Assembly (NCBI GenBank): GCA_002435545.1
Contig: DJNB01000079.1
Span: 307-8,553, forward strand
DNA length: 8,247 nucleotides
Source: Lachnoclostridium sp. UBA6475
GTDB taxonomy: Bacteria > Bacillota > Clostridia > Lachnospirales > Lachnospiraceae
Reading direction: 5' to 3'
The notes beneath the pieces are model-generated. The model had not been told where the DNA came from. It was given only the letters and a program-made list of their open reading frames with translations, and ran no database searches. Shown here piece after piece: positions 1-6,174 of the stretch. Numbering within the stretch: the stretch's first letter is position 1; every line of letters begins with the position of its first letter. The position numbers and the translations under genes were made by a program.

Positions 1-440
1 TCAATCTGTTTCCACATTATACCGTATTAAAGAATATTACAGACGCTCCCATCTGTGTTGATAAAGTACCGAAGGAGGAGGCCGTCGAGAGAGCCAGGAA
101 GCTTTTAGAGCAGCTTGGACTTGCCGATAAGGCAGATGCTTATCCGTGCCAGCTTTCCGGAGGACAGCAGCAGCGTACCGCAATCGGACGCGCGATTGTA
201 AAAAATCCGGATATTCTTTTGTGTGATGAGCCGACGGGAGCTTTGGATTATAATACGTCCAAAGACATTTTGAATTTGATCGAAGAAGTGAATCACAAAT
301 ATGGAAATACCGTCATAATGGTAACGCATAACGATGCGATCAAGTATATGGCAGATCGTGTTGTTCAGTTGCGTGATGGACAGATCCGAAAGAATTACTG
401 CAATGAGAAGAAGATTTCCGCAGTAGATCTTGACTGGTAG
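1..440 (+). CDS. ABC transporter ATPase, LolD/MacB-like, 5' end cut off by the window
   Basis: This is the C-terminal part (about 145 residues) of a cytoplasmic ATP-binding subunit. Read from base 3, the frame opens with NLFPHYTVLKNI, which normally lies just after the Q-loop, so Walker A and the Q-loop are off the left edge. The ABC signature LSGGQQQR is at 153-176, Walker B with the catalytic Glu (ILLCDEPTGALD) follows at about 210-245, and the H-loop reads VTHN near 322-333. The D-loop and the TGALD wording are typical of ATPases paired with FtsX-type permeases (LolD, MacB, BceA, FtsE group). The stop TAG at 438-440 overlaps the ribosome binding site of the permease gene, so the two are surely co-transcribed. 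It should power the FtsX-type permease encoded next. The substrate cannot be read from the sequence. The short tail after the H-loop region ends in an acidic SAVDLDW. Confidence 0.93.
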   Translation, partial: NLFPHYTVLKNITDAPICVDKVPKEEAVERARKLLEQLGLADKADAYPCQLSGGQQQRTAIGRAIVKNPDILLCDEPTGALDYNTSKDILNLIEEVNHKYGNTVIMVTHNDAIKYMADRVVQLRDGQIRKNYCNEKKISAVDLDW

Positions 441-452
441 GAGGGCAGGTAA

Positions 453-2798
453 ATGAAAAATCCATTGATGAAACGCCTGCCGAGAGAATTGATTGGAGAA
501 TTTCCAAAGTATATTGTCATATTTTTATTTATGACATTGACGATCGGATTTATCTCCGGGTTCCTAGTGGCAGGAAACAGTATGATCATTGCGTATGATG
601 AAAGTTTTGAGAAGTACAATATCGAAGACGGACATGTCGAGTTTGAAGAAGAAGCAGACGATTCGATGATGGAAGAGGTAGAAAAAGAGGAGAATGTAAC
701 ATTTTATAAAGACTTTTACAAAGAAGTTTCCTCGATTTTGAAAAAAGATAATTCACAGGGAACCTTGCGTGTGTTTAAGACGCGTGAAGAGGTGAATAAG
801 ATCTGCGTGATGAAAGGAACGATGCCAAAGAAGAAAAATCAGGTGGCGGTCGATCGTATGCATGCAGATAACAATGGCTGGGACATTGGTGATAAGATCT
901 CTTTGGACGGAAAAGAATATGACATCTGTGGTCTTGTGGCTTTGTCTGATTATAGCGCATTGTACTCGGACAATAATGAATTTATGTTTGATTCCATTAA
1001 ATTTGGTGTCGCTGTTATGTCGAAAGAGGGGTATGAAACCCTTTCGGAGGACAAGGAGCATTTTCAATACGACTGGGTTTATGTGGATAAACCGCAGACA
1101 GAGAAAGAAAAGAATGATAAAGCAGAAGATTTTATGACGGTAGTTGCGAAAAAAGCCTATAATAAAAATCTGACGATTAAGAATTTTATTCCGGAATATG
1201 CGAACCAGGCGATTCATTTTGCCGGGGATGATATGGGCGGTGACCGTGCAATGATGATCGGACTTTTGTATATCCTGATTGCAATCATTGCGTTTATCTT
1301 TTCCATTACGATCAAACATACGATCATAAGAGAAGCGACGGTAATCGGTACACTCCGTGCTTCGGGGTATACGAGAGGAGAACTTTTAAGACATTACCTT
1401 GCAGTGCCGGTTATGGTAACGTTGATCTCTGCTTTACTGGGAAATGTACTTGGATACACGATATTTAAAGATACGGTGGCGGATCTTTATTATGAAAGTT
1501 ACAGCCTGCCGACGTATGTAACCATTTGGAATGCAGAAGCTTTTGTGACGACAACGGTTATTCCTATCGTATTAATGCTTGTGGTAAATGCGGTTACGCT
1601 GATCCAGAAACTGCGTCTGTCACCGCTTAAATTTATACGAAGAGATTTGTCAGCCAAAAAGAAAAAGAAGGCACTTCGTCTGCCGCATTTTAAATTTTTC
1701 ACGAGATTTCGTATCCGTATTGTGTTGCAAAATTTATCCAGTTATCTGATGATGTTTATCGGTATATTTTTTGCTTCGGTACTGCTTTTGTTTGGTATGA
1801 TGATGCAGCCGCTTCTGGCAAAATACCAGGATAAGGTGCTGGATGCGATGATTGCGCCGTACCAGTATGTGTTGAAAACACAGGTAGATACGACAAATCC
1901 GGATGCGGAAAAATATGCGATGACTTCGTTAAATTATGAGGGAAAGACCCGGAATGAAGATATCAGTATCTATGGAATTGTAAATGACAGCAAATATTTT
2001 ACACAGGAACTTCCGAAAGAAGGAGTCGCTGTGTCGGATTCGTTTCATGAAAAATATGGTGTGCAGGCTGGCGACACGATTACCCTAAAAGAAAAATACG
2101 AGGGAAAACAATATCGTGTAAAGATCACGAAGATTATTCCTTACGCTGCCGGCATTGCCGTATTTATGCCAATTGATCAGTTTAATGAGACGTTTGAGAT
2201 GAAAGCAGATATGTTTGATCAGGGATTCAGCGATCCGGCATTGCTTTTGAAACGACTTTCCACGCCGGGAAAACCGGAATATTTTACCGGATATTTTTCC
2301 AAAGAAAAATTGACCGATATTAACGAAAAATATATCAGCTCCTGTATTACAGAGGATGATATGACAAAACTTTCCCGCCAGATGAATGTGTCGATGGGAG
2401 GTATGTTCGAGATGATCAAATGGTTTGCCGTTGCACTTGCGGTATTGATCATTTATCTTCTTACGAAACTTATCCTGGAGAGAAATACGACGGCAATCTC
2501 GATGGTTAAGATTTTAGGTTATGAAAATGGTGAGATTGGGCGGCTTTACCTGATCACGACGACATGGTTTGTGCTGTTCTCGATCATTATCAGTTTGTTT
2601 TTATCATCGGTTACGATGCTGGAGATCTATCAGGCGCTCATGATCAATTACAATGGATGGATCAGTATTTATTATTCACCGCAGGTTTATCCGGTCATGG
2701 TACTTATGGTACTCGGTGCGTATGCACTGGTGGCACTCGTGCAGTTCCGAAGAATTAAGAAGATTCCGATGGATGAAGCATTGAAAAATGTTGAATAG
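453..2798 (+). CDS. FtsX-family ABC transporter permease with two FtsX domains (781 aa)
   Basis: Integral membrane subunit of a type VII (MacB/LolCE-like) ABC transporter. The ATG is preceded by AGGAGGG (439-445) with 7 bases of spacing. Hydrophobic segments lie at about residues 19-41, 266-286, 313-337, 363-386, 429-450, 655-674, 698-722 and 745-765. This gives two 1+3 units, each with an external domain of about 200 residues between its first and second helix. Both FtsX cores show the family wording after their second helix: EATVIGTLRASGYTRGEL (295-312) and AISMVKILGYENGEIG (681-696). The C terminus, IKKIPMDEALKNVE, is the usual FtsX end. A basic stretch (AKKKKKALR, 401-409) joins the two halves on the cytoplasmic side. 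The first external domain begins with a very acidic segment (about residues 58-80). Proteins of this class often move an extracellular partner rather than a solute across the membrane. The exported protein encoded 19 bases downstream is the likely partner (inference). Confidence 0.93.
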   Translation: MKNPLMKRLPRELIGEFPKYIVIFLFMTLTIGFISGFLVAGNSMIIAYDESFEKYNIEDGHVEFEEEADDSMMEEVEKEENVTFYKDFYKEVSSILKKDNSQGTLRVFKTREEVNKICVMKGTMPKKKNQVAVDRMHADNNGWDIGDKISLDGKEYDICGLVALSDYSALYSDNNEFMFDSIKFGVAVMSKEGYETLSEDKEHFQYDWVYVDKPQTEKEKNDKAEDFMTVVAKKAYNKNLTIKNFIPEYANQAIHFAGDDMGGDRAMMIGLLYILIAIIAFIFSITIKHTIIREATVIGTLRASGYTRGELLRHYLAVPVMVTLISALLGNVLGYTIFKDTVADLYYESYSLPTYVTIWNAEAFVTTTVIPIVLMLVVNAVTLIQKLRLSPLKFIRRDLSAKKKKKALRLPHFKFFTRFRIRIVLQNLSSYLMMFIGIFFASVLLLFGMMMQPLLAKYQDKVLDAMIAPYQYVLKTQVDTTNPDAEKYAMTSLNYEGKTRNEDISIYGIVNDSKYFTQELPKEGVAVSDSFHEKYGVQAGDTITLKEKYEGKQYRVKITKIIPYAAGIAVFMPIDQFNETFEMKADMFDQGFSDPALLLKRLSTPGKPEYFTGYFSKEKLTDINEKYISSCITEDDMTKLSRQMNVSMGGMFEMIKWFAVALAVLIIYLLTKLILERNTTAISMVKILGYENGEIGRLYLITTTWFVLFSIIISLFLSSVTMLEIYQALMINYNGWISIYYSPQVYPVMVLMVLGAYALVALVQFRRIKKIPMDEALKNVE

Positions 2799-2802
2799 AA
2801 AG

Positions 2803-2820
2803 AGAGGGGAAAATGCTATG
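2803..2820 (+). promoter_or_regulatory. Ribosome binding site that fixes the start of the heptad-repeat gene
   Basis: AGGGG at 2805-2809 lies 8 bases before ATG 2818. The in-frame ATG at 2788 lies inside the permease gene, has no Shine-Dalgarno in front of it, and would put ten extra charged residues before the signal peptide, so 2818 is preferred. Confidence 0.75.
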
Positions 2821-4695
2821 AATCGAAACAGAAAATGGAAATATATGGGAAAGGCAGTGCTCTCCGGAGTGCTTGTTACAAGTTTGCTGGTAGGAAGTAT
2901 CGGATACGCAGAGGCGAAACCAATCTCCCAGGAAGAAACGGTATATGTAGAACTGGCAGAAGATGGAAGCGTGAAAGAAGTGACGGTATCCGATCTTTTG
3001 AAGCAGGAAGGGAAAGAAAATGTGACAAAAGAAGAAAAAGCGGATAAAGACACAAAGCTTCCGGTAGATGTGAAGTTCACCTATCTTTTGGATGGAAAAG
3101 AAATTGCAGGCAAGGATCTCGTCGGCAAAAGCGGAAAACTTACGATCCGCGTGAAATACACGAATCGTTCTACACAGAAAAAGAGCATCAATGGGAAAAA
3201 AGAGACATTGTATACTCCGTTTATAATGGCGACTATGATGGTCCTTCCGTCGGATAAATTTACGAATGTAGAAGCAAAAGATGCCAAAGTAATGGAAGAG
3301 GGCGACAATCAGATTGTTCTTGGAATCGGTTTCCCGGGTATGGCAGAGAGTCTGGATCTGGAAGATGGCGATATTAAGGACAAGTTAAAGTCGGAATTTG
3401 AAATTACAGCGGATGTCAAAGAGTTTGAGATGGATCAGGCAGTGACGGTTGCCAGTGCAGACATTCTCTCGGAACTTGATCTGGAGGATAATGAGGATTT
3501 GCAGGATTTGGAAGACGGTATCGATGATCTTTGTGATGTTTCCGGAAAACTGGTAAAAGGAACGAAAAAAGTGGACGAAGCCGTAACGAAGTTTGGCGAC
3601 AAATTTGGAACATTTGCCAAAGCGATCACCAAAATGGAAAAAGGAACGAAGGTTCTCAACAAAGGAACCAATACTTTGTATAAGGGTGTAAAACAGTATA
3701 CGCAGGGCGTCAGTGGACTTGCGGATGGAGTTACGGCTTATGTGCAGGGAAGTGATAAAGTTTCTGCGGGGCTTAGTGCTTTTTATACCGGTATCAAAGA
3801 CCTGCCGGAAACGTACAAGAAATTTTCGGATGGTTTAACCGGTTATACTTCTGCGGTTGACAAATTGGCAGACAAAGATACGGTAAATGCGCTGGTAGAT
3901 GGTGCGAAAGGTGTAGCAGCACAGATCACGGCGATGAATACGAATCTGGAGACGCTGGAAAAAAGTTACGATGAATACGATAAGATCATCGCGGATCTGA
4001 AAGCACAGGCAGATTCCTGTACCGATGAAACGCAGAAACAGGCGATCCTTGCCTCGGTGTCTGAACTTGAAAAGATGGCAGCGGAGCAGGAGAAAACCGT
4101 TACGGCGCTGAAGGATGCGACAAAGAGCGATGGGGCATGGAAGAAAGGCGCAGACCAGGTAAGCGGCGGAGTAGCCCAGTATACCGGCGGGGTACAGAAA
4201 CTGGCAGAGAGTTCTTCGGCACTTACGAATGCGGACGGCGAGATAAGCAAAGGTCTTGCCGGTCTTGTGACAAGTGCAAAGGCATTGAAGGACGGAAGTG
4301 GAAAACTTTCGCAAAACAGCAAGAAACTTTTGAGCGCTTCCAAGAAGATCAAAAAGGTATCCAAGAGTCTTGTAAAAGGTGGAAAGGGGCTGGCAGATGC
4401 TACCGGGCAGCTTGCCAAAGGAAGCGGTCAGATGAATAAGGCCGCCAGTGCCTTTACCAAAGGATTTACCGCATTGGAGAAAGGCACCGGTTCTCTTGCG
4501 AGCGGTGTGAAGAAATTCGATGAAAAAGGAATTCAGAAGATCAAAGATACCTATGAAGATGATTTTGTCTCATTAAAAGACCGTTTGCAGGCACTTGGTG
4601 ATCTGTCGAAAGATTATACTTCATTCTCCGAGAAACAGCAAGGTGTGGACAGCGAAGTGAAGTTTATCATCCAGTCCCCGGCGTATAAGAAGTAG
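2818..4695 (+). CDS. Exported protein with XXXLXXG heptad repeats, likely partner of the FtsX transporter (625 aa)
   Basis: A secreted protein without a visible anchor. Residues 1-33 form a signal peptide (NRNRKWK basic end, hydrophobic core 13-30, AEA before the mature KPIS). Residues about 38-215 are beta-rich with alternating hydrophobic and charged residues. From about 225 the protein becomes helical and repetitive. Glycines recur exactly every seven residues at 276, 283, 290, 297, 304, 311, 318 and 325, with Leu or Tyr at the middle position. A conventional coiled coil without glycines covers about 380-440, and a second heptad arm runs to about 567 (for example Gly444, 451, 458 and 549, 556, 563). 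The C-terminal 60 residues end in SEVKFIIQSPAYKK, with no transmembrane helix or LPXTG. The pattern matches the XXXLXXG heptad-repeat proteins and the extracellular part of the YhgE/Pip family, but the ABC-2-type membrane half of YhgE is missing. It follows the permease gene by 19 bases and is probably worked by it. The molecular role is unknown. Confidence 0.85.
   Translation: MNRNRKWKYMGKAVLSGVLVTSLLVGSIGYAEAKPISQEETVYVELAEDGSVKEVTVSDLLKQEGKENVTKEEKADKDTKLPVDVKFTYLLDGKEIAGKDLVGKSGKLTIRVKYTNRSTQKKSINGKKETLYTPFIMATMMVLPSDKFTNVEAKDAKVMEEGDNQIVLGIGFPGMAESLDLEDGDIKDKLKSEFEITADVKEFEMDQAVTVASADILSELDLEDNEDLQDLEDGIDDLCDVSGKLVKGTKKVDEAVTKFGDKFGTFAKAITKMEKGTKVLNKGTNTLYKGVKQYTQGVSGLADGVTAYVQGSDKVSAGLSAFYTGIKDLPETYKKFSDGLTGYTSAVDKLADKDTVNALVDGAKGVAAQITAMNTNLETLEKSYDEYDKIIADLKAQADSCTDETQKQAILASVSELEKMAAEQEKTVTALKDATKSDGAWKKGADQVSGGVAQYTGGVQKLAESSSALTNADGEISKGLAGLVTSAKALKDGSGKLSQNSKKLLSASKKIKKVSKSLVKGGKGLADATGQLAKGSGQMNKAASAFTKGFTALEKGTGSLASGVKKFDEKGIQKIKDTYEDDFVSLKDRLQALGDLSKDYTSFSEKQQGVDSEVKFIIQSPAYKK
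3643..3792 (+). repeat. 21-base coding repeat: first glycine-heptad arm
   Basis: Eight Gly codons stand exactly 21 bases apart (first base of each at 3643, 3664, 3685, 3706, 3727, 3748, 3769 and 3790). The intervening residues vary (TKVLNK, TNTLYK, VKQYTQ, VSGLAD and so on). It is a protein-level repeat kept by selection on the heptad rather than a recent DNA duplication, because the codons differ between units. Confidence 0.85.
4147..4506 (+). repeat. Second glycine/alanine/serine-heptad arm
   Basis: Small residues (Gly, Ala, Ser) again recur at seven-residue steps, clearest at Gly444, 451, 458 and at Gly535, Ala542, Gly549, 556, 563, with phase slips in the middle (residues about 465-530) where Ser and Lys dominate. 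This arm follows the ordinary coiled coil that separates it from the first arm. Confidence 0.7.
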
Positions 4696-4698
4696 GTA

Positions 4699-4727
4699 TT
4701 GACAAGAGAAAGAAAAGGGTGTAAAAT
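4699..4727 (+). promoter_or_regulatory. Sigma-A-type promoter of the metal-transport operon
   Basis: The -35 box TTGACA (4699-4704) is a perfect consensus. A 17-base spacer follows, then the -10 box TAAAAT (4722-4727), one mismatch from consensus. Transcription would begin near 4733-4735 and give a leader of about 39 bases, too short for a known metal riboswitch. The promoter starts three bases after the stop of the preceding gene, and no terminator hairpin is visible between the two. A small AT-rich palindrome (AAAACTGATTTT, 4730-4741) covers the predicted start site and might be an operator. Confidence 0.8.
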
Positions 4728-4772
4728 ACAAAACTGATTTTAGAGAACTTGTTTCAGAAAGGAGAGAGTGTA

Positions 4773-5066
4773 ATGAAAAGACAAAGAATTTTAGCTATTT
4801 GCTCTTGTTTGTTGTTTGTTTTTATGACGATTTTTTCTCTCTTTTATGTGGCAAGTGAGGAAAATCATCATTGTACAGGAGAAGACTGTCCAATCTGTAT
4901 TTGCATACATCAGGCTGAACAATTGCTTCATGGAAATGGAGGAGCAGCGCAGAAAGAGGTTCTTGTTGTTTTATTTGTGATTTCTTTTGCAGCAGCAGCC
5001 TTAGTATCTTGTATGAATACAGAGGATACTACACCTGTAGGACAAAAAGTCAGAATGAATCATTGA
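4773..5066 (+). CDS. Small Cys/His-rich membrane protein, first gene of the metal operon (97 aa)
   Basis: I do not recognise a named family. The ATG has AAAGGAGAG (4758-4766) in front. A TTG further upstream at 4749 is in frame, but this ribosome binding site lies inside the extension, so it is rejected. Hydrophobic helices lie at about residues 6-27 and 63-80. Between them is a short loop with a dense cluster of possible metal ligands: His32, His33, Cys34, Cys39, Cys42, Cys44, His46 and His53 (HHC-x4-C-P-I-C-x-C-x-H). Two more Cys (10, 12) sit in the first helix and one (80) at the end of the second. Basic N-terminal residues suggest that the N terminus is inside and the Cys/His loop outside. 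It lies in the same transcription unit as a Zn/Mn-type importer, with only a hairpin between. It may therefore bind metal at the outer membrane face, deliver it to or sense it for the importer, or be a thiol-redox protein. These roles are inference. Confidence 0.8.
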   Translation: MKRQRILAICSCLLFVFMTIFSLFYVASEENHHCTGEDCPICICIHQAEQLLHGNGGAAQKEVLVVLFVISFAAAALVSCMNTEDTTPVGQKVRMNH

Positions 5067-5081
5067 ATAAACCTTTAAGTC

Positions 5082-5115
5082 AAAGAGAGGGGACACAGAT
5101 AATCCCCTTTCTTTT
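5082..5115 (+). terminator. 12-bp hairpin between the small membrane protein and the binding-protein gene (attenuator or partial terminator)
   Basis: Bases 5082-5093 (AAAGAGAGGGGA) pair with 5103-5114 (TCCCCTTTCTTT) over 12 base pairs with a single G-T wobble and a 9-base loop. The 3' arm is T-rich and followed by T and CG rather than a clean T run, so it is an imperfect intrinsic terminator. I see no convincing promoter between the hairpin and the next gene. The downstream transport genes therefore probably depend on read-through, which would make this an expression step-down point, or a 3' stabiliser of the first gene's message. Confidence 0.6.
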
Positions 5116-5159
5116 CGTATGCATTTTTATTTATTTTTAGACTTGGAGGTTTTATTATT

Positions 5160-6158
5160 ATGCGAATAAAAAAATATCTTGTAATTATTTTATCTATTGT
5201 TATGGCTGTTTTAGGCCTTTCTGCATGTGGAACGCAAAAAACAGAGGACAAAACGACAAAAGAAACCCACAAATTAAAAATTGTAACAACCATTTTCCCG
5301 GAATATGACTGGGTAAAAAATATCCTTGGAGATCAGGCAGATCAGGCAGAGATTAAAATGTTATTAGACAATGGTGTAGATCTGCATAGTTATCAGCCTA
5401 CGGCAGAAGATATTATGCAGATTTCCCAATGTGATCTTTTTATCTATGTAGGTGGTGAATCGGATGCATGGGTTGAAGATGCATTGAAAGAAGCCGTTAA
5501 CAAAAACATGAAAGTAATTAATCTGCTGGATGTTTTGAAGGACACGATCAAGGAAGAAGAAGTCGTAGAAGGAATGCAGGCCGAAGAGGAAGAAGGTGAC
5601 GAGCGAGAAGAGGAGGAGCCGGAGTATGATGAACATGTGTGGCTTTCGCTGCGTAATGCGGAAACTCTTTGTCAGTCAATTGAAAAAGCCTTAGCAGAAT
5701 TGAATCCGTCGGAGGCCTCAAACTATGAAAACAATTTGAATCAATATCTTTCAAAAATGAAAGACTTAGATCAGAAATATCAAGAAGTGGTAAATGACGG
5801 AAAGAACAAGACGCTGCTTTTTGGAGATCGTTTTCCATTTCGTTATCTAGTAGATGATTACAATTTGAAATATTATGCTGCATTTGTAGGGTGCTCGGCT
5901 GAGACACAGGCAAGTTTTAAAACAATAACGTTTTTAGCAGGCAAGGTGGATGAACTGGGGTTAAATACGGTATTGACAATTGAAAAATCAGATCAAAAGA
6001 TTGCAAATGCTATTGTGAAAAACACAAAATCAAAGTCCCAGAAGATTTTAAGTATGGATTCTATGCAGTCGACAACTTCAGAAGATATTAAGAATGGAGA
6101 GACTTATCTGGGGGCGATGGAAGAAAATCTCGGAGTTTTGCAAAAAGTATTACAGTAG
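5160..6158 (+). CDS. znuA: Cluster 9 metal ABC transporter substrate-binding lipoprotein, ZnuA/AdcA-like (332 aa)
   Basis: Captures a divalent metal, probably Zn(II) and possibly Mn(II), outside the cell and passes it to the permease. GGAGG (5145-5149) lies 10 bases before the ATG. Residues 1-22 are a lipoprotein signal ending in the lipobox LSAC (Cys23, the lipid anchor). The first lobe begins at KIVTTIFPEYDWVKNILG. Expected metal ligands are His76 in DLHSYQPTAEDI, His159 in DEHVWLSL, and Glu275 in TIEKSDQKIANAI. The third ligand site reads GDRFPFRYLVDDY: where relatives have His or Glu there is Asp223-Arg224. The loop before His159, His-rich in many zinc binders, is acidic here (17 of 27 residues at 132-158 are Asp or Glu, none His). 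A long helix (about 180-212) joins the lobes. Gene order binding protein, ATPase, permease is a complete importer. The family call is firm, but metal choice is uncertain. Confidence 0.92.
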   Translation: MRIKKYLVIILSIVMAVLGLSACGTQKTEDKTTKETHKLKIVTTIFPEYDWVKNILGDQADQAEIKMLLDNGVDLHSYQPTAEDIMQISQCDLFIYVGGESDAWVEDALKEAVNKNMKVINLLDVLKDTIKEEEVVEGMQAEEEEGDEREEEEPEYDEHVWLSLRNAETLCQSIEKALAELNPSEASNYENNLNQYLSKMKDLDQKYQEVVNDGKNKTLLFGDRFPFRYLVDDYNLKYYAAFVGCSAETQASFKTITFLAGKVDELGLNTVLTIEKSDQKIANAIVKNTKSKSQKILSMDSMQSTTSEDIKNGETYLGAMEENLGVLQKVLQ

Positions 6159-6161
6159 ATC

Positions 6162-6174
6162 GGAGGAGGTTATG
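6162..6174 (+). promoter_or_regulatory. Ribosome binding site and start choice of the metal ATPase gene
   Basis: GGAGGAGG (6162-6169) lies just before two possible in-frame starts, ATG 6172 and ATG 6181. The first GGAGG gives 5 bases of spacing to 6172, and the second gives 11 bases to 6181. I use 6172, but a start three residues later (MICQNLSV) is equally compatible with the protein family. Confidence 0.55.

Noticed and set aside
753..1319. Antisense open frame of 188 codons inside the permease gene
   Set aside because: It lies wholly opposite a well-supported FtsX permease, shows no recognisable domain, and has the composition of a reverse-frame shadow.
3835..4418. Two long antisense open frames opposite the heptad-repeat gene
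   Set aside because: They overlap each other and a well-supported gene. Long shadows are expected where the coding strand is repetitive and Lys/Ala/Gly-rich.
4137..4439. Second forward frame of 100 codons within the heptad-repeat gene
   Set aside because: The product is Arg/Lys/Gly-rich nonsense typical of a +1 shadow of a purine-rich gene, and it has no ribosome binding site.
3643..4506. Regular 21-base spacing that could suggest a tandem DNA repeat or CRISPR-like array
   Set aside because: Only single Gly or small-residue codons recur. The sequence between them varies and stays in one reading frame, so this is a protein heptad repeat.
4728..4772. Metal-sensing riboswitch in the operon leader
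   Set aside because: The leader from the predicted start to the ATG is only about 39 bases and shows no multi-helix fold or known riboswitch core.
5973..6000. TTGACA inside the binding-protein gene as an internal promoter
   Set aside because: There is no -10-like hexamer at a suitable distance, and the bases encode the conserved ligand segment LTIEK.
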